Shown here in pieces: positions 35,096-43,911 of a stretch of 52,301 nt of DNA. Each line of letters begins with the position of its first letter. Within the stretch, counting starts at the first letter, position 1. Origin of the DNA: Acidobacteriaceae bacterium (GTDB lineage Bacteria > Acidobacteriota > Terriglobia > Terriglobales > Acidobacteriaceae); contig DAIDGW010000002.1 of the NCBI GenBank assembly GCA_027452245.1, forward strand, positions 1 to 52,301. The letters are read 5' to 3'. Both the position numbers and the translations under genes were made by a program. The notes under the pieces are model-generated. The model was not told the origin of the DNA, ran no database searches, and saw only the letters and a list, made by a program, of their open reading frames with translations.

Positions 35096-38000
35096 ATGAA
35101 CAAGCTCTCAGCTTATTTCTTCCCGTTGATTGCCGCTCTCGTATTTGTTCTGCTTCCCGAATCGGCGACAGCGCAGCAGAGGCAAGTGCTGGCAACGCAG
35201 GTTGCGGCCCCGGCAGGTGCGCAAATGCTTGGGAGAGTTCCGCGATCGCAACAGTTGAAGTTGGCGATTTCCTTGCCGCTGCGCAACCCAGAACAACTCG
35301 ATAGATTGCTGCAGCAGCTTTACGATCCTAGCAGCCCCAGCTACCGCCATTTCCTGACCGTCGAACAATTCCAGGAGCAATTTTCGCCCAGTGTTGAGGA
35401 CTATCAAAGCGTCATCAGCTTTGCGCATTCGAGCGGCCTCAACGTGACGCACACGTTCGCCAATCGCCTTGTTCTGGACGTCACGGGCAGTGTTGGCGCG
35501 ATTGAGCAGGCATTTCAGATTCGGATGTTTACGTACCAACATCCGGCCGAAAAGCGAACTTATTACGCGCCCGATGTTGAGCCCACAGTCGAGCAAGGCG
35601 TTCGCATCCTAAGTGTCGATGGTTTGAACAACTTCAGCCTTCCCCATCCTATGCTGAAGAAAGCACCGAACTCCGCCGTTCACACCAACACGACCGGATC
35701 GGGTGCTGGAGGAGAGTTTCTTGGCAGCGATATGCGGGCGGCCTATGGTGGCGGAACGACACTAGACGGAAGTGGTCAGGTGGTCGGGCTTATCGAACTT
35801 GGACCGTACCGCTTGAGCGATGTGCTGAACTACTTCAGCACTCTCAATCAGTCGCTCAATGTGCCCATCGTCAACGTCCTTATTGGAGTTGACGGCGTCT
35901 GCGGAGTTGGTTGTGATGATGGCGAGGAGGCAATCGACATTCAGCAGGCGATTGCCATGGCTCCGAACCTCTCCGCCTTGATCGTTTATGAGGCCTATAG
36001 CGCCAGCACGGACGCGCTCAGCGCTTACACGCAAGCCGCCAGTGACAATATTGCCAAACAACTGAGCATTTCCTTTGGATGGGGAGGTACTCCTGGTTCC
36101 GAGCCCGGCTACGAACAGATTTTCAAGGAACTTGCTGTCCAGGGGCAGAGTTCGTTTGTTGCCTCGGGCGACTCCGGCGGAAACTCGGGTGGTGGCGGGT
36201 ATCCTGGCAATAGCCCCAATATCACCGATGCAGGTGGAACTGATCTAACAACCGCGAGTCCGGGAGGTTCGTGGTCATCGGAAACTGGCTGGGTCGGTAG
36301 TGGAGGCGGTTGGAACACGTCATCTCCAATTCCTTCGGGTTTACCGAACTTCCTGTGGAATCAGACTACGGCGATCAATTCCAGCAACGGCGGTGATTCC
36401 AGTTTCCGCAACATTCCGGATGTTTCGGCGGAGGCGAATACAGATAATTATTTCTGCTCGAACGGTTCCTGCCAGGGAGGAATCGGAGGGACGAGCCTGG
36501 CGGCCCCGCGCTGGGCGGCCTTCGTAGCCTTGATCAATCAGCAGGCTGCTGCTAATGCCAATGCGACGGGTGGCAATCCGAGTCTTGGCCTTTTAAATCC
36601 GACCATCTATCCCGTTGGATTGGGGCAGAACAGCAATGCTCCCTATAGTTCGGTGTTCCACGACATTATGTCGGGCAGCGACCCCAGCAGCAGTACTCCC
36701 CCGCTCACCTGCACGATTGGCAGTCTTGGATGCCTGGATGTGAATGGCGAAGGGCTAGAGGGTTTCAACTCCGAAACCGGCTTTGACCTGGTGACAGGAT
36801 GGGGCAGCCCCAACGGGCCAACCATCTTCAATGCTCTTTTTCCGGCGACCTCAAATGCGAACTTTTCGATGGCAGCATCGCCCTCAACCCTGATGCTGGC
36901 CCCCGGAGGCTCACAGCAAGCCTCCATCTCTGTTTCGCCAGTTCATGGCTTCAACGCGACTACAAATCTGGTTGTGGTAATTCCAGGCACAGGTAATCCC
37001 GGTTATGCGCCGACCGGTCTTTCAGCGACGCTAAGTTCCTCAGCCATTCCCGCCGGCGGCAGCCCGGTGACACTTACAGTTCAGACTACAAGTGCCACCC
37101 CTGGAGGGACCTATGTCATCGCGGTTGTGGGTACCAGCGGAAGTCTCACCCAGACTGCATATGTAGCTGTCGAACTGCCGGCATTCGTGGGAGTCACCAC
37201 CGCACAGTCGGGAATCTCTGCTAGGCAAGGCGGTACGACGACAGCCACTATCGCCGCGACTACAATTAACGGATTCAATGGCGCGATCACTTTCAACGCT
37301 AGTGGCTTGCCGAGCGGTGTAACTGCCAGTTTTACGTCGGTGAATTCCAATACCGCAACCCTGACATTTGTGGCGGCGGCGAATGCGACCCTGACCGGAG
37401 CCGGCAACCCCGCGGCCATCATTGTCACCGGTACCGCGGCAGGTTTTGCCGCGCAATCCACTCAACTCAATCTATTCGTGAACCCTGCTGCTAGCGGCGG
37501 CACTGGCAGTCCGGTTGATCTCAGCAGCGGCTATAACGTATACGCGTTTTATAACGACGCCAACGAATCTTCCATCACCGCCAGCAATAGCTTGGATGGC
37601 GTGGGTTACGTGTATTCGGCGAATCTGTTGGGTTCGGGAGTGGATTTCAACGGGACGCAATTTGCTCTCGGACCGCCCAATCAAGCTGATTCCCTATCTG
37701 ACTTCGCTGGCTCAATCCCGCTTCCGTCCGGATACTACACTTCTCTGGAACTGCTTGCGACCGGAATTGAGGGTAATCAGGCATCCCAGCCGATTGCCGT
37801 TACCTATGCTGATGGATCCAGCGGACACTTTAGCCAGAGCTTCAGCGACTGGTGCAGCGCACTGAACGGCAACGGTTGCGTCAGCACAGGAAGTAACTCC
37901 GGCGAGTCGGTAGCAATGGCCATGCCTTATCGTGACAGTGCCGGTGGGCCAGACAATCGTGTCTTTTATCTATATCACTATTCCTTGCCCCTCAACACCG

Positions 38001-38923
38001 ACTTGAGTGTCCAGAGCGTCTCCTTGCCCAGCAATCGTGATGTAGTGGTGCTCGCTGCGACGCTGAGCGGCCCAGTCACAACCGGATTTGTAGTCGCAGC
38101 ATCTGGCAACCCCATTAGTTTGGCCCAGGGCGGAAAGAGTACAACCACAATCACGGTTACGCCCACTGGGGGATTTACAGGAGCCGTCAGTTTGTCGGTT
38201 TCAGGACTTCCCACAGGCGTCTCCGGGTCGTTCAGTCCCACGAGCACGAGCACGACGAGTGTGCTCACAATTACGGCCAATTCTTCGGCCACGATCGGAC
38301 CGGCTTCGGTCACTGTCACTGGCACCTCCGGGCAGTTCACGAAATTGATGACGCTCGATCTGACCGTCACTGCTCCGGCCACATACAGCCTCTCTACGAG
38401 CGCGCCGACGCAAGGAACCATCAGCCCCGGAGGATCATCGCAAGCCACGGTCACAATTGTCTCCACCAACGGCTACACGGGAAGCGTTACCCTTAATTGC
38501 AGTATTTCTCCGGCAGTTACTCCCGCCCCATCCTGCTCTTTCGGAAGTACTAACCCAGTGAGTGTAACTGCAAGCGGTGGTACTGCCATGCTGACCTTCA
38601 CTTCGGTGGGACCAGTTGCAATGACAATTCGGCCTCAGATCTGGCTGGCCTTGATGCTCCCCATTCCAGGATTGGCGCTCTTTGGCGGATTTGGTCGTCG
38701 TGGCTTTCAGCGCAACAGGAAAATCCTGGGTTGCATTGTGCTCTGGTTCATTCTCTCAACACTGTTGATCCTTCCCGCGTGTGGCGGGAGTAGCGGAGGA
38801 GGTGGTGGCGGCGGAAGCAGCGGGACACCTGCCGGCGCTTACACAATTTCGATTACAGGGAAGGACGCACAAGGGATAACTCAGTCCAACACCGCGGCAA
38901 CCGTAACTATCAGAGTCAACTAA
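35096..38923 (+). CDS. S53 (sedolisin/kumamolisin) protease with Ig-like and SDW modules
   Basis: A 1275-residue exported protein. A signal peptide (FFPLIAALVFVLLPESATA) and a pro-kumamolisin activation domain at about 50-190 (LPLRNPEQLDRLLQQLYDPS, YRHFLTVEQF) precede a sedolisin catalytic domain at about 205-585. Its catalytic Glu277 and Asp281 are in GEEAIDIQQA, the oxyanion Asp359 in SGDSGG and the nucleophile Ser467 in GGTSLAAP; TGWGSPNG suggests the calcium site. The family consists of acid-active serine-carboxyl endopeptidases. C-terminal modules are Ig-like domains, the SDW module at about 806-992 (YADGSSGHFSQSFSDW, GESVA, LPSNRDVVVLAATL), two more Ig-like domains, two hydrophobic segments from about 1183, Cys near 1228, a Gly-rich run and GTPAGAYTISITGKDAQG. 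Probably displayed on or released from the cell surface. Confidence 0.92.
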   Translation: MNKLSAYFFPLIAALVFVLLPESATAQQRQVLATQVAAPAGAQMLGRVPRSQQLKLAISLPLRNPEQLDRLLQQLYDPSSPSYRHFLTVEQFQEQFSPSVEDYQSVISFAHSSGLNVTHTFANRLVLDVTGSVGAIEQAFQIRMFTYQHPAEKRTYYAPDVEPTVEQGVRILSVDGLNNFSLPHPMLKKAPNSAVHTNTTGSGAGGEFLGSDMRAAYGGGTTLDGSGQVVGLIELGPYRLSDVLNYFSTLNQSLNVPIVNVLIGVDGVCGVGCDDGEEAIDIQQAIAMAPNLSALIVYEAYSASTDALSAYTQAASDNIAKQLSISFGWGGTPGSEPGYEQIFKELAVQGQSSFVASGDSGGNSGGGGYPGNSPNITDAGGTDLTTASPGGSWSSETGWVGSGGGWNTSSPIPSGLPNFLWNQTTAINSSNGGDSSFRNIPDVSAEANTDNYFCSNGSCQGGIGGTSLAAPRWAAFVALINQQAAANANATGGNPSLGLLNPTIYPVGLGQNSNAPYSSVFHDIMSGSDPSSSTPPLTCTIGSLGCLDVNGEGLEGFNSETGFDLVTGWGSPNGPTIFNALFPATSNANFSMAASPSTLMLAPGGSQQASISVSPVHGFNATTNLVVVIPGTGNPGYAPTGLSATLSSSAIPAGGSPVTLTVQTTSATPGGTYVIAVVGTSGSLTQTAYVAVELPAFVGVTTAQSGISARQGGTTTATIAATTINGFNGAITFNASGLPSGVTASFTSVNSNTATLTFVAAANATLTGAGNPAAIIVTGTAAGFAAQSTQLNLFVNPAASGGTGSPVDLSSGYNVYAFYNDANESSITASNSLDGVGYVYSANLLGSGVDFNGTQFALGPPNQADSLSDFAGSIPLPSGYYTSLELLATGIEGNQASQPIAVTYADGSSGHFSQSFSDWCSALNGNGCVSTGSNSGESVAMAMPYRDSAGGPDNRVFYLYHYSLPLNTDLSVQSVSLPSNRDVVVLAATLSGPVTTGFVVAASGNPISLAQGGKSTTTITVTPTGGFTGAVSLSVSGLPTGVSGSFSPTSTSTTSVLTITANSSATIGPASVTVTGTSGQFTKLMTLDLTVTAPATYSLSTSAPTQGTISPGGSSQATVTIVSTNGYTGSVTLNCSISPAVTPAPSCSFGSTNPVSVTASGGTAMLTFTSVGPVAMTIRPQIWLALMLPIPGLALFGGFGRRGFQRNRKILGCIVLWFILSTLLILPACGGSSGGGGGGGSSGTPAGAYTISITGKDAQGITQSNTAATVTIRVN

Positions 38924-39105
38924 TGCGGAATCAGATGACGGATATGCCTCGAGGATAGACTGCCAGTGCCGAGCATATGTGACCAGCTGCGGGATCGCCG
39001 TCGCGTGAATTGTACCCAGACGTTCGTCTTCAGCTGAACCGGGCCGGTCTCAGTAGTGAGTAAGACAGCGTCCGGCAAGTGTTATAGGTGATTGAAGGAA
39101 CAAAT

Positions 39106-42100
39106 ATGAAAACGATTGTCAGGATGTCTTTCGCTGTTCTCATCCTTTTTAATGTCGTTGCAGCGCAAATTGCCAACCAGCAAAAATCAACTCCAAACGA
39201 GCGGGACTCTAGTCAGACTGCAGCGCAACCCGATCTCACCAAGCAGCCTACTCTCTATGTGGTTGGTTATGCCCACCTGGACACGGAATGGCGCTGGGAA
39301 TATCCGCAGGTCATTGACGAATATATCCGCAAGACCATGGAGGACAATTTCAAGCTGTTCGACAAATATCCTCATTATGTGTTCAATTTCAGCGGCGCCA
39401 ATCGCTACCGTTTCATGAAGGAGTACTATCCTGCCGATTTTGCCCTGGTTAAAAAGTACGTGGCCGAAGGGCGCTGGTATCCAGCTGGTTCTTCCATGGA
39501 AGAGGGCGATGTCAATGCTCCCAGTGCCGAGGCGATTATCCGGCAGGTCCTTTACGGCAACGAGTGGTTCCGCAGGGAATTCGGCAAATCCAGTGCGGAA
39601 TTTATGCTGCCCGATTGCTTCGGATTCCCCGCCTCTCTGCCAACGATTCTGGCGCACGCAGGAGTGAAAGGATTTTCGACTCAGAAGCTGGTTTGGGGAT
39701 CCTCGGCTCCGGGCGGCGGGCCACAATCTCTCGAGAAAACTCCAGAAGGCACTCCCTTCAACGTTGGCGTTTGGGTCGGGCCAGATGGCGAAAGCGTTCT
39801 GGCAGGTCTCAATCCGGGGAGCTATAGTGGCGGCATTGAGACTGACCTCAGCAAGCCATTGCCTCCCGAACCACCCAGTGCAGCTTTGAGCGACCTGCAG
39901 AAGCAAATCGGAGAGCTGCAAAGCAAGCTGCAGAAGGTCCGGCAGAATGGCCAGCAAATAAGCGAAAAAGACATTCAGCAATTCATCTCTATGCGTCGCG
40001 AACAGGGCGCGTTAGCCGATGCGCAGCGTGAGCGCCAGTTCAACCGCTATCAGAATGATTGGGCGGCACGGGTCGAGCAGAACGGCAAAATCAGCGGGGT
40101 TTTCACCGACTATCACTACTATGGCACCGGCGATATTGGAGGAACTCCGGATGAAGAATCAGTAAAACGGCTGGAAGCGATCGTGACCAGAGGGACAGTC
40201 GATCTGCCGCCGGTTGGGGAATTCTTCTATCGTGGGGAACAGCATCCCGCATGGCCTGAAGTAAAAGTGGGCGACGGGCCGATTCACGTCATCTCGTCGG
40301 CTGCTGATCAGATGTTTCTCGACATCACTCCAGCAGAAGAATCGGGCCTCCCGCGTTACACGGGGGAAATGGAATTAACCAACCATTCCGCCGGGTCGCT
40401 CACCTCGCAGGCTTATCAAAAACGGTGGATCCGGAAAGAAGAGTTGCTCGCCGATGCCGCTGAGAAGGCATCGGTTGCAGCCCAGTGGTTGGGTGCACGG
40501 CCGTATCCTCTTGAGCGACTGAATAACGCATGGACTCTGGCCATGGGCGCACACTTCCACGACATCGCGGCTGGAACAGCTACTCCCCGAGCTTACGAAT
40601 TTGCCTGGAACGACGATGTCATAGCGATGAATCAATTTGCCGGAGTTCTAGCTAATGCAACTGAAGCAATCGCGGCCGGTCTGGACACCGAGGGCAACGG
40701 TGTACCTATCGTCGTCTATAACCCACTCAACGTCGCGCGGGAAGATGTTGTTGAAGCGAAGGTTGATTTTTCTGGCAGACTGCCGAACTCGGCGTACGTC
40801 ACTGCTCCCGATGGAAAGGACCTGCCGGCGCAGGTTGCCGGCGACAAAATCCTGTTTGTGGCCAGGGTGCCATCGGTTGGCTATGCTGTCTATGAAGTCC
40901 ATGCAGGAACAGTTCCAGCAGGGAAGTCGGCACTGCACGTTTCAAATAACGAACTGGAGAATTCTTATTACCGGGTCATACTGAACTCCGACGGAGATGT
41001 TGCCAGCATCTTCGATAAGGAAATCGGCAAAGAACTGCTCTCCGCTCCAGTTCGTCTCGCGATCTCTTACGATAATCCGCAGCAATGGCCAGCCTGGAAC
41101 ATGGATTGGGACCAGGAGCAGGCTGCACCCAAAGCTTATGTCTCTGGGCCAGTTCAGATTCGAGTCGTAGAGAGCGGTCCCGTGCGCGTGGCCATCGAGG
41201 TTTCCCGCGAAACTGCTGGCTCCCGCTTTGTACAGACCATTAGCCTCTCCGCAGGAGACGCAGGCAAGCGAGTCGAATTCGGCAACATCGTCGACTGGAA
41301 CACTCGCCAATCGAATCTGAAAGCGACGTTCCCGCTAACGGCTTCGAACCGCGTAGCGACATACAACTTGGATATCGGCACCATTCAACGCCCAACGGCC
41401 CAGCCCAGAAAGTTTGAAGTCGGGACCCATCAATGGATCGATCTCACGGATATGAGTGGCACTTTCGGCGCCACCGTGCTGACCGATTGCAAGAATGGCT
41501 CCGATAAGCCGAACGATAACACCATCCGCCTCACATTGATCCGCACTCCAGGGACGGCCGGCGGTTATTCTGACCAGGGAACGCAGGACATAGGACATCA
41601 CGAGTTTACCTACGGAATTGCCGGACATGTTTTGGGATGGCGCGATGCACAAACCGACTGGCAAGCGGAGCGATTGAATGCTCCCTTGGTTGCATTTCAG
41701 ACTTTGCGACACGCGGGGACACTCGGACGTAATTTCTCTCTGCTGAAGGTCAGCAATCCGCGAATTCGAGTTCTCGCAGTGAAGAAGGCTGAGGATAGCG
41801 ACGAGACCATTGTGCGGCTGGTCGAACTGGACGGAAAACCTGCAAATGATGTGAAAGTAAGTTTCGCCGCGCCCATTACCGCGGCGCGCGAAGTAAATGG
41901 ACAGGAGCAGCCCGTGGGCCCAGCGACGGTTAAGAATGGCGGATTAGTCACGTCGTTCAGTGCGTACCAGCCCCGCACTTTTGCGATTCGGTTGGGAGTT
42001 CCGGCAACCAAAGTGGCCGCCGTGCATTCGGCTGATGTCCCGCTCCATTATGACCTCGCCACTGCCAGCAATGACGGCGATCGCTCCCAAGCCGGATTCG

Positions 42101-43524
42101 ACCGCAAGGGCAATTCCTATCCTGCCGAGATGCTTCCTTCGCATATCACATTCAACGATGTGCAATTCAATCTGGCTCCGGCAAAAACCGGCTCTGCCAA
42201 TGCACTCGTAGCCCATGGACAGAACATCGTTCTCCCGCAAGGCCCGTACAATCGCGTATATGTACTGGCGGCCTCCGCCGATGGTGACCAGCAGGCGACA
42301 TTCCAGGTCGCCAACAAGAATGTCGAACTTAATATTCAAAACTGGGACGGGTTCATTGGACAGTGGGATGTCCGCGAGTGGGGTTCACATGATACAGAGC
42401 ACGACAACTACGGGGATATGATTGGCCTGAAACCGGGATATATCAAGCGAGCTGACCTGGCTTGGTACTGCAACCATCATCACAATGCCGCCGGTCAAAA
42501 TGTGGCATACGCCTATTCCTATCTGTTTGCTTATGCGATTGACTTACCCGCTGGCGCCCGAAACATCAAGTTGCCAGACAATGACAAGATTCGCATCCTC
42601 GCCGTCTCGGTGGCGAACGAGAATCCAGAGATCAAACCCGTGCAGCCACTTTATGACGTTCTGGCTTCCTCAAATGAGGGAGCTGCCGATTTCACCGTAT
42701 CATCCTCATCCACAACCCTCGCCGTTCCGGAAGGCAAAAGCGTGGCCAGCCGAGTTCTCGTAATGCCTCGAGGGAGATTTGCCGGCGATGTTGAATTAAG
42801 CGCTACTGGATTGCCGCAAGGAGTTACGGCCACGTTTGACCCGCCGAGCACCAGCGGTGCCAGTGTGCTGACCCTAACGACTCAGCGAGGCACATCTGCC
42901 GGCACAACCGACGTGGTGATTCATGCGAAATCGGGTAGGTTATCGCATACTGCTACGGTCACGCTAACGGTCACTCCCATTATTTCTGGTACCGTTCCGA
43001 TTGACCTGCGTTCCTCATACAACGTCACCGGCATCTATAAAGAGGACTCGAAGTTTACACCACAAGAGAGCCTTGACGGCGATGGTTTTGCCTTTTCCGA
43101 ACAGGTGACCGGCACGGAGCAAGTAGGAGACGGAGTGGTGTTCAGTTTGGGTCCCGCTAATGCACCCGATATGGTTGCGGACAAAACGGTTTCGCTTCCA
43201 GCGGGCAGATTCAAAGGCGTTGCAATCCTTGCGTTGGCAGTGAATGGCGATCAGGAAATGCAAACTTTCACTGTCACGTATTCCGATGGATCGGCCTCTT
43301 CGTTCACGCAGAACATGAGTGACTGGGCGGCCCCTGGAAATTTTCCTGGAGAGTCTGTCGCCTTCACTGTCCCTTATCGAATTGACAGCACGGGGGCAAA
43401 AGACAGCCGCACCTTTTACAGCTACGCTTATCGTTTCAATCTCGACAGCAGCAAGACGGTACAGAGCATCAGTTTCCCAAGTAATCGCGAAGTGTTGATC
43501 CTGGGGGCGGCGCTTATTCCGTGA
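39106..43524 (+). CDS. Exported GH38 alpha-mannosidase with two C-terminal SDW-like modules
   Basis: The ATG at 39106 with GAAGGA upstream is preferred to the GTG at 39088. The 1472-residue protein has a signal peptide ([13 protein letters not shown]) and a glycoside hydrolase 38 catalytic part. Zinc ligands His57 and Asp59 are in [10 protein letters not shown], Asp170 in LPDCFGFP is the expected nucleophile and zinc ligand, and His485 is in [10 protein letters not shown] charged, coiled-coil-like insert lies at about 265-325. GH38 middle and beta domains run to about 980. A divergent SDW-like module follows at about 996-1180, an Ig-like domain at about 1195-1290 and a clear SDW module at 1296-1472 ([34 protein letters not shown]). 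Likely trims alpha-mannosides from extracellular glycans or glycoproteins. Confidence 0.92.
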   Translation: MKTIVRMSFAVLILFNVVAAQIANQQKSTPNERDSSQTAAQPDLTKQPTLYVVGYAHLDTEWRWEYPQVIDEYIRKTMEDNFKLFDKYPHYVFNFSGANRYRFMKEYYPADFALVKKYVAEGRWYPAGSSMEEGDVNAPSAEAIIRQVLYGNEWFRREFGKSSAEFMLPDCFGFPASLPTILAHAGVKGFSTQKLVWGSSAPGGGPQSLEKTPEGTPFNVGVWVGPDGESVLAGLNPGSYSGGIETDLSKPLPPEPPSAALSDLQKQIGELQSKLQKVRQNGQQISEKDIQQFISMRREQGALADAQRERQFNRYQNDWAARVEQNGKISGVFTDYHYYGTGDIGGTPDEESVKRLEAIVTRGTVDLPPVGEFFYRGEQHPAWPEVKVGDGPIHVISSAADQMFLDITPAEESGLPRYTGEMELTNHSAGSLTSQAYQKRWIRKEELLADAAEKASVAAQWLGARPYPLERLNNAWTLAMGAHFHDIAAGTATPRAYEFAWNDDVIAMNQFAGVLANATEAIAAGLDTEGNGVPIVVYNPLNVAREDVVEAKVDFSGRLPNSAYVTAPDGKDLPAQVAGDKILFVARVPSVGYAVYEVHAGTVPAGKSALHVSNNELENSYYRVILNSDGDVASIFDKEIGKELLSAPVRLAISYDNPQQWPAWNMDWDQEQAAPKAYVSGPVQIRVVESGPVRVAIEVSRETAGSRFVQTISLSAGDAGKRVEFGNIVDWNTRQSNLKATFPLTASNRVATYNLDIGTIQRPTAQPRKFEVGTHQWIDLTDMSGTFGATVLTDCKNGSDKPNDNTIRLTLIRTPGTAGGYSDQGTQDIGHHEFTYGIAGHVLGWRDAQTDWQAERLNAPLVAFQTLRHAGTLGRNFSLLKVSNPRIRVLAVKKAEDSDETIVRLVELDGKPANDVKVSFAAPITAAREVNGQEQPVGPATVKNGGLVTSFSAYQPRTFAIRLGVPATKVAAVHSADVPLHYDLATASNDGDRSQAGFDRKGNSYPAEMLPSHITFNDVQFNLAPAKTGSANALVAHGQNIVLPQGPYNRVYVLAASADGDQQATFQVANKNVELNIQNWDGFIGQWDVREWGSHDTEHDNYGDMIGLKPGYIKRADLAWYCNHHHNAAGQNVAYAYSYLFAYAIDLPAGARNIKLPDNDKIRILAVSVANENPEIKPVQPLYDVLASSNEGAADFTVSSSSTTLAVPEGKSVASRVLVMPRGRFAGDVELSATGLPQGVTATFDPPSTSGASVLTLTTQRGTSAGTTDVVIHAKSGRLSHTATVTLTVTPIISGTVPIDLRSSYNVTGIYKEDSKFTPQESLDGDGFAFSEQVTGTEQVGDGVVFSLGPANAPDMVADKTVSLPAGRFKGVAILALAVNGDQEMQTFTVTYSDGSASSFTQNMSDWAAPGNFPGESVAFTVPYRIDSTGAKDSRTFYSYAYRFNLDSSKTVQSISFPSNREVLILGAALIP

Positions 43525-43532
43525 GATCGGAA

Positions 43533-43709
43533 CTGCTCGAAACGACGTAGCCGCTCTGGATCGTTCGCGAACGATTCGGTCAGGACCTTGATGGCCACAT
43601 CGCGCCCCAATCGGGTGTCGCGAGCGCGGTACACTTCGCCCATTCCGCCAGCACCGAGCGGAGACTGGATCTCATAAGGACCTAACTTGGTTCCAGAAGC
43701 AAGAGGCAT
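43533..43709 (-). pseudogene. N-terminal fragment of a Ser/Thr protein kinase
   Basis: Minus-strand residues 1-59 from the ATG at 43709 form a clean kinase start: [20 protein letters not shown], then [22 protein letters not shown]. Kinase similarity stops abruptly at FEQ (43533), nine bases from the mannosidase stop codon on the other strand, and the frame then runs antisense through that gene to 43428. The HRD and DFG regions are absent, so it cannot be an active kinase. It marks an old junction where the rest of a kinase gene was replaced. Confidence 0.85.
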
Positions 43710-43911
43710 CAGTGCGCGCCATTATAGCCTGAACATCAGTTTGAAACGGATGCGACGGTTCTGGTTGAATATTTGGCAACTGAGGGGTTGAGGCCCGGTC
43801 GCCCGTCATGCGCTCCCCGGGGGAAATTGCGGAGCTGTTCTCTCCGACATAACAGCGAGCTGCTCTTCGGGAAATCAGATTACTTCCGTGTCCCTTAATC
43901 GGACCAGGGGT

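Noticed and set aside
22000-43524. A mannosylglycerate (MngA/MngB-like) system made of the fructose-family PTS and the GH38 enzyme
   Set aside because: The two lie over 13 kb apart on opposite strands, and the mannosidase has a signal peptide and surface modules, whereas MngB is cytoplasmic.
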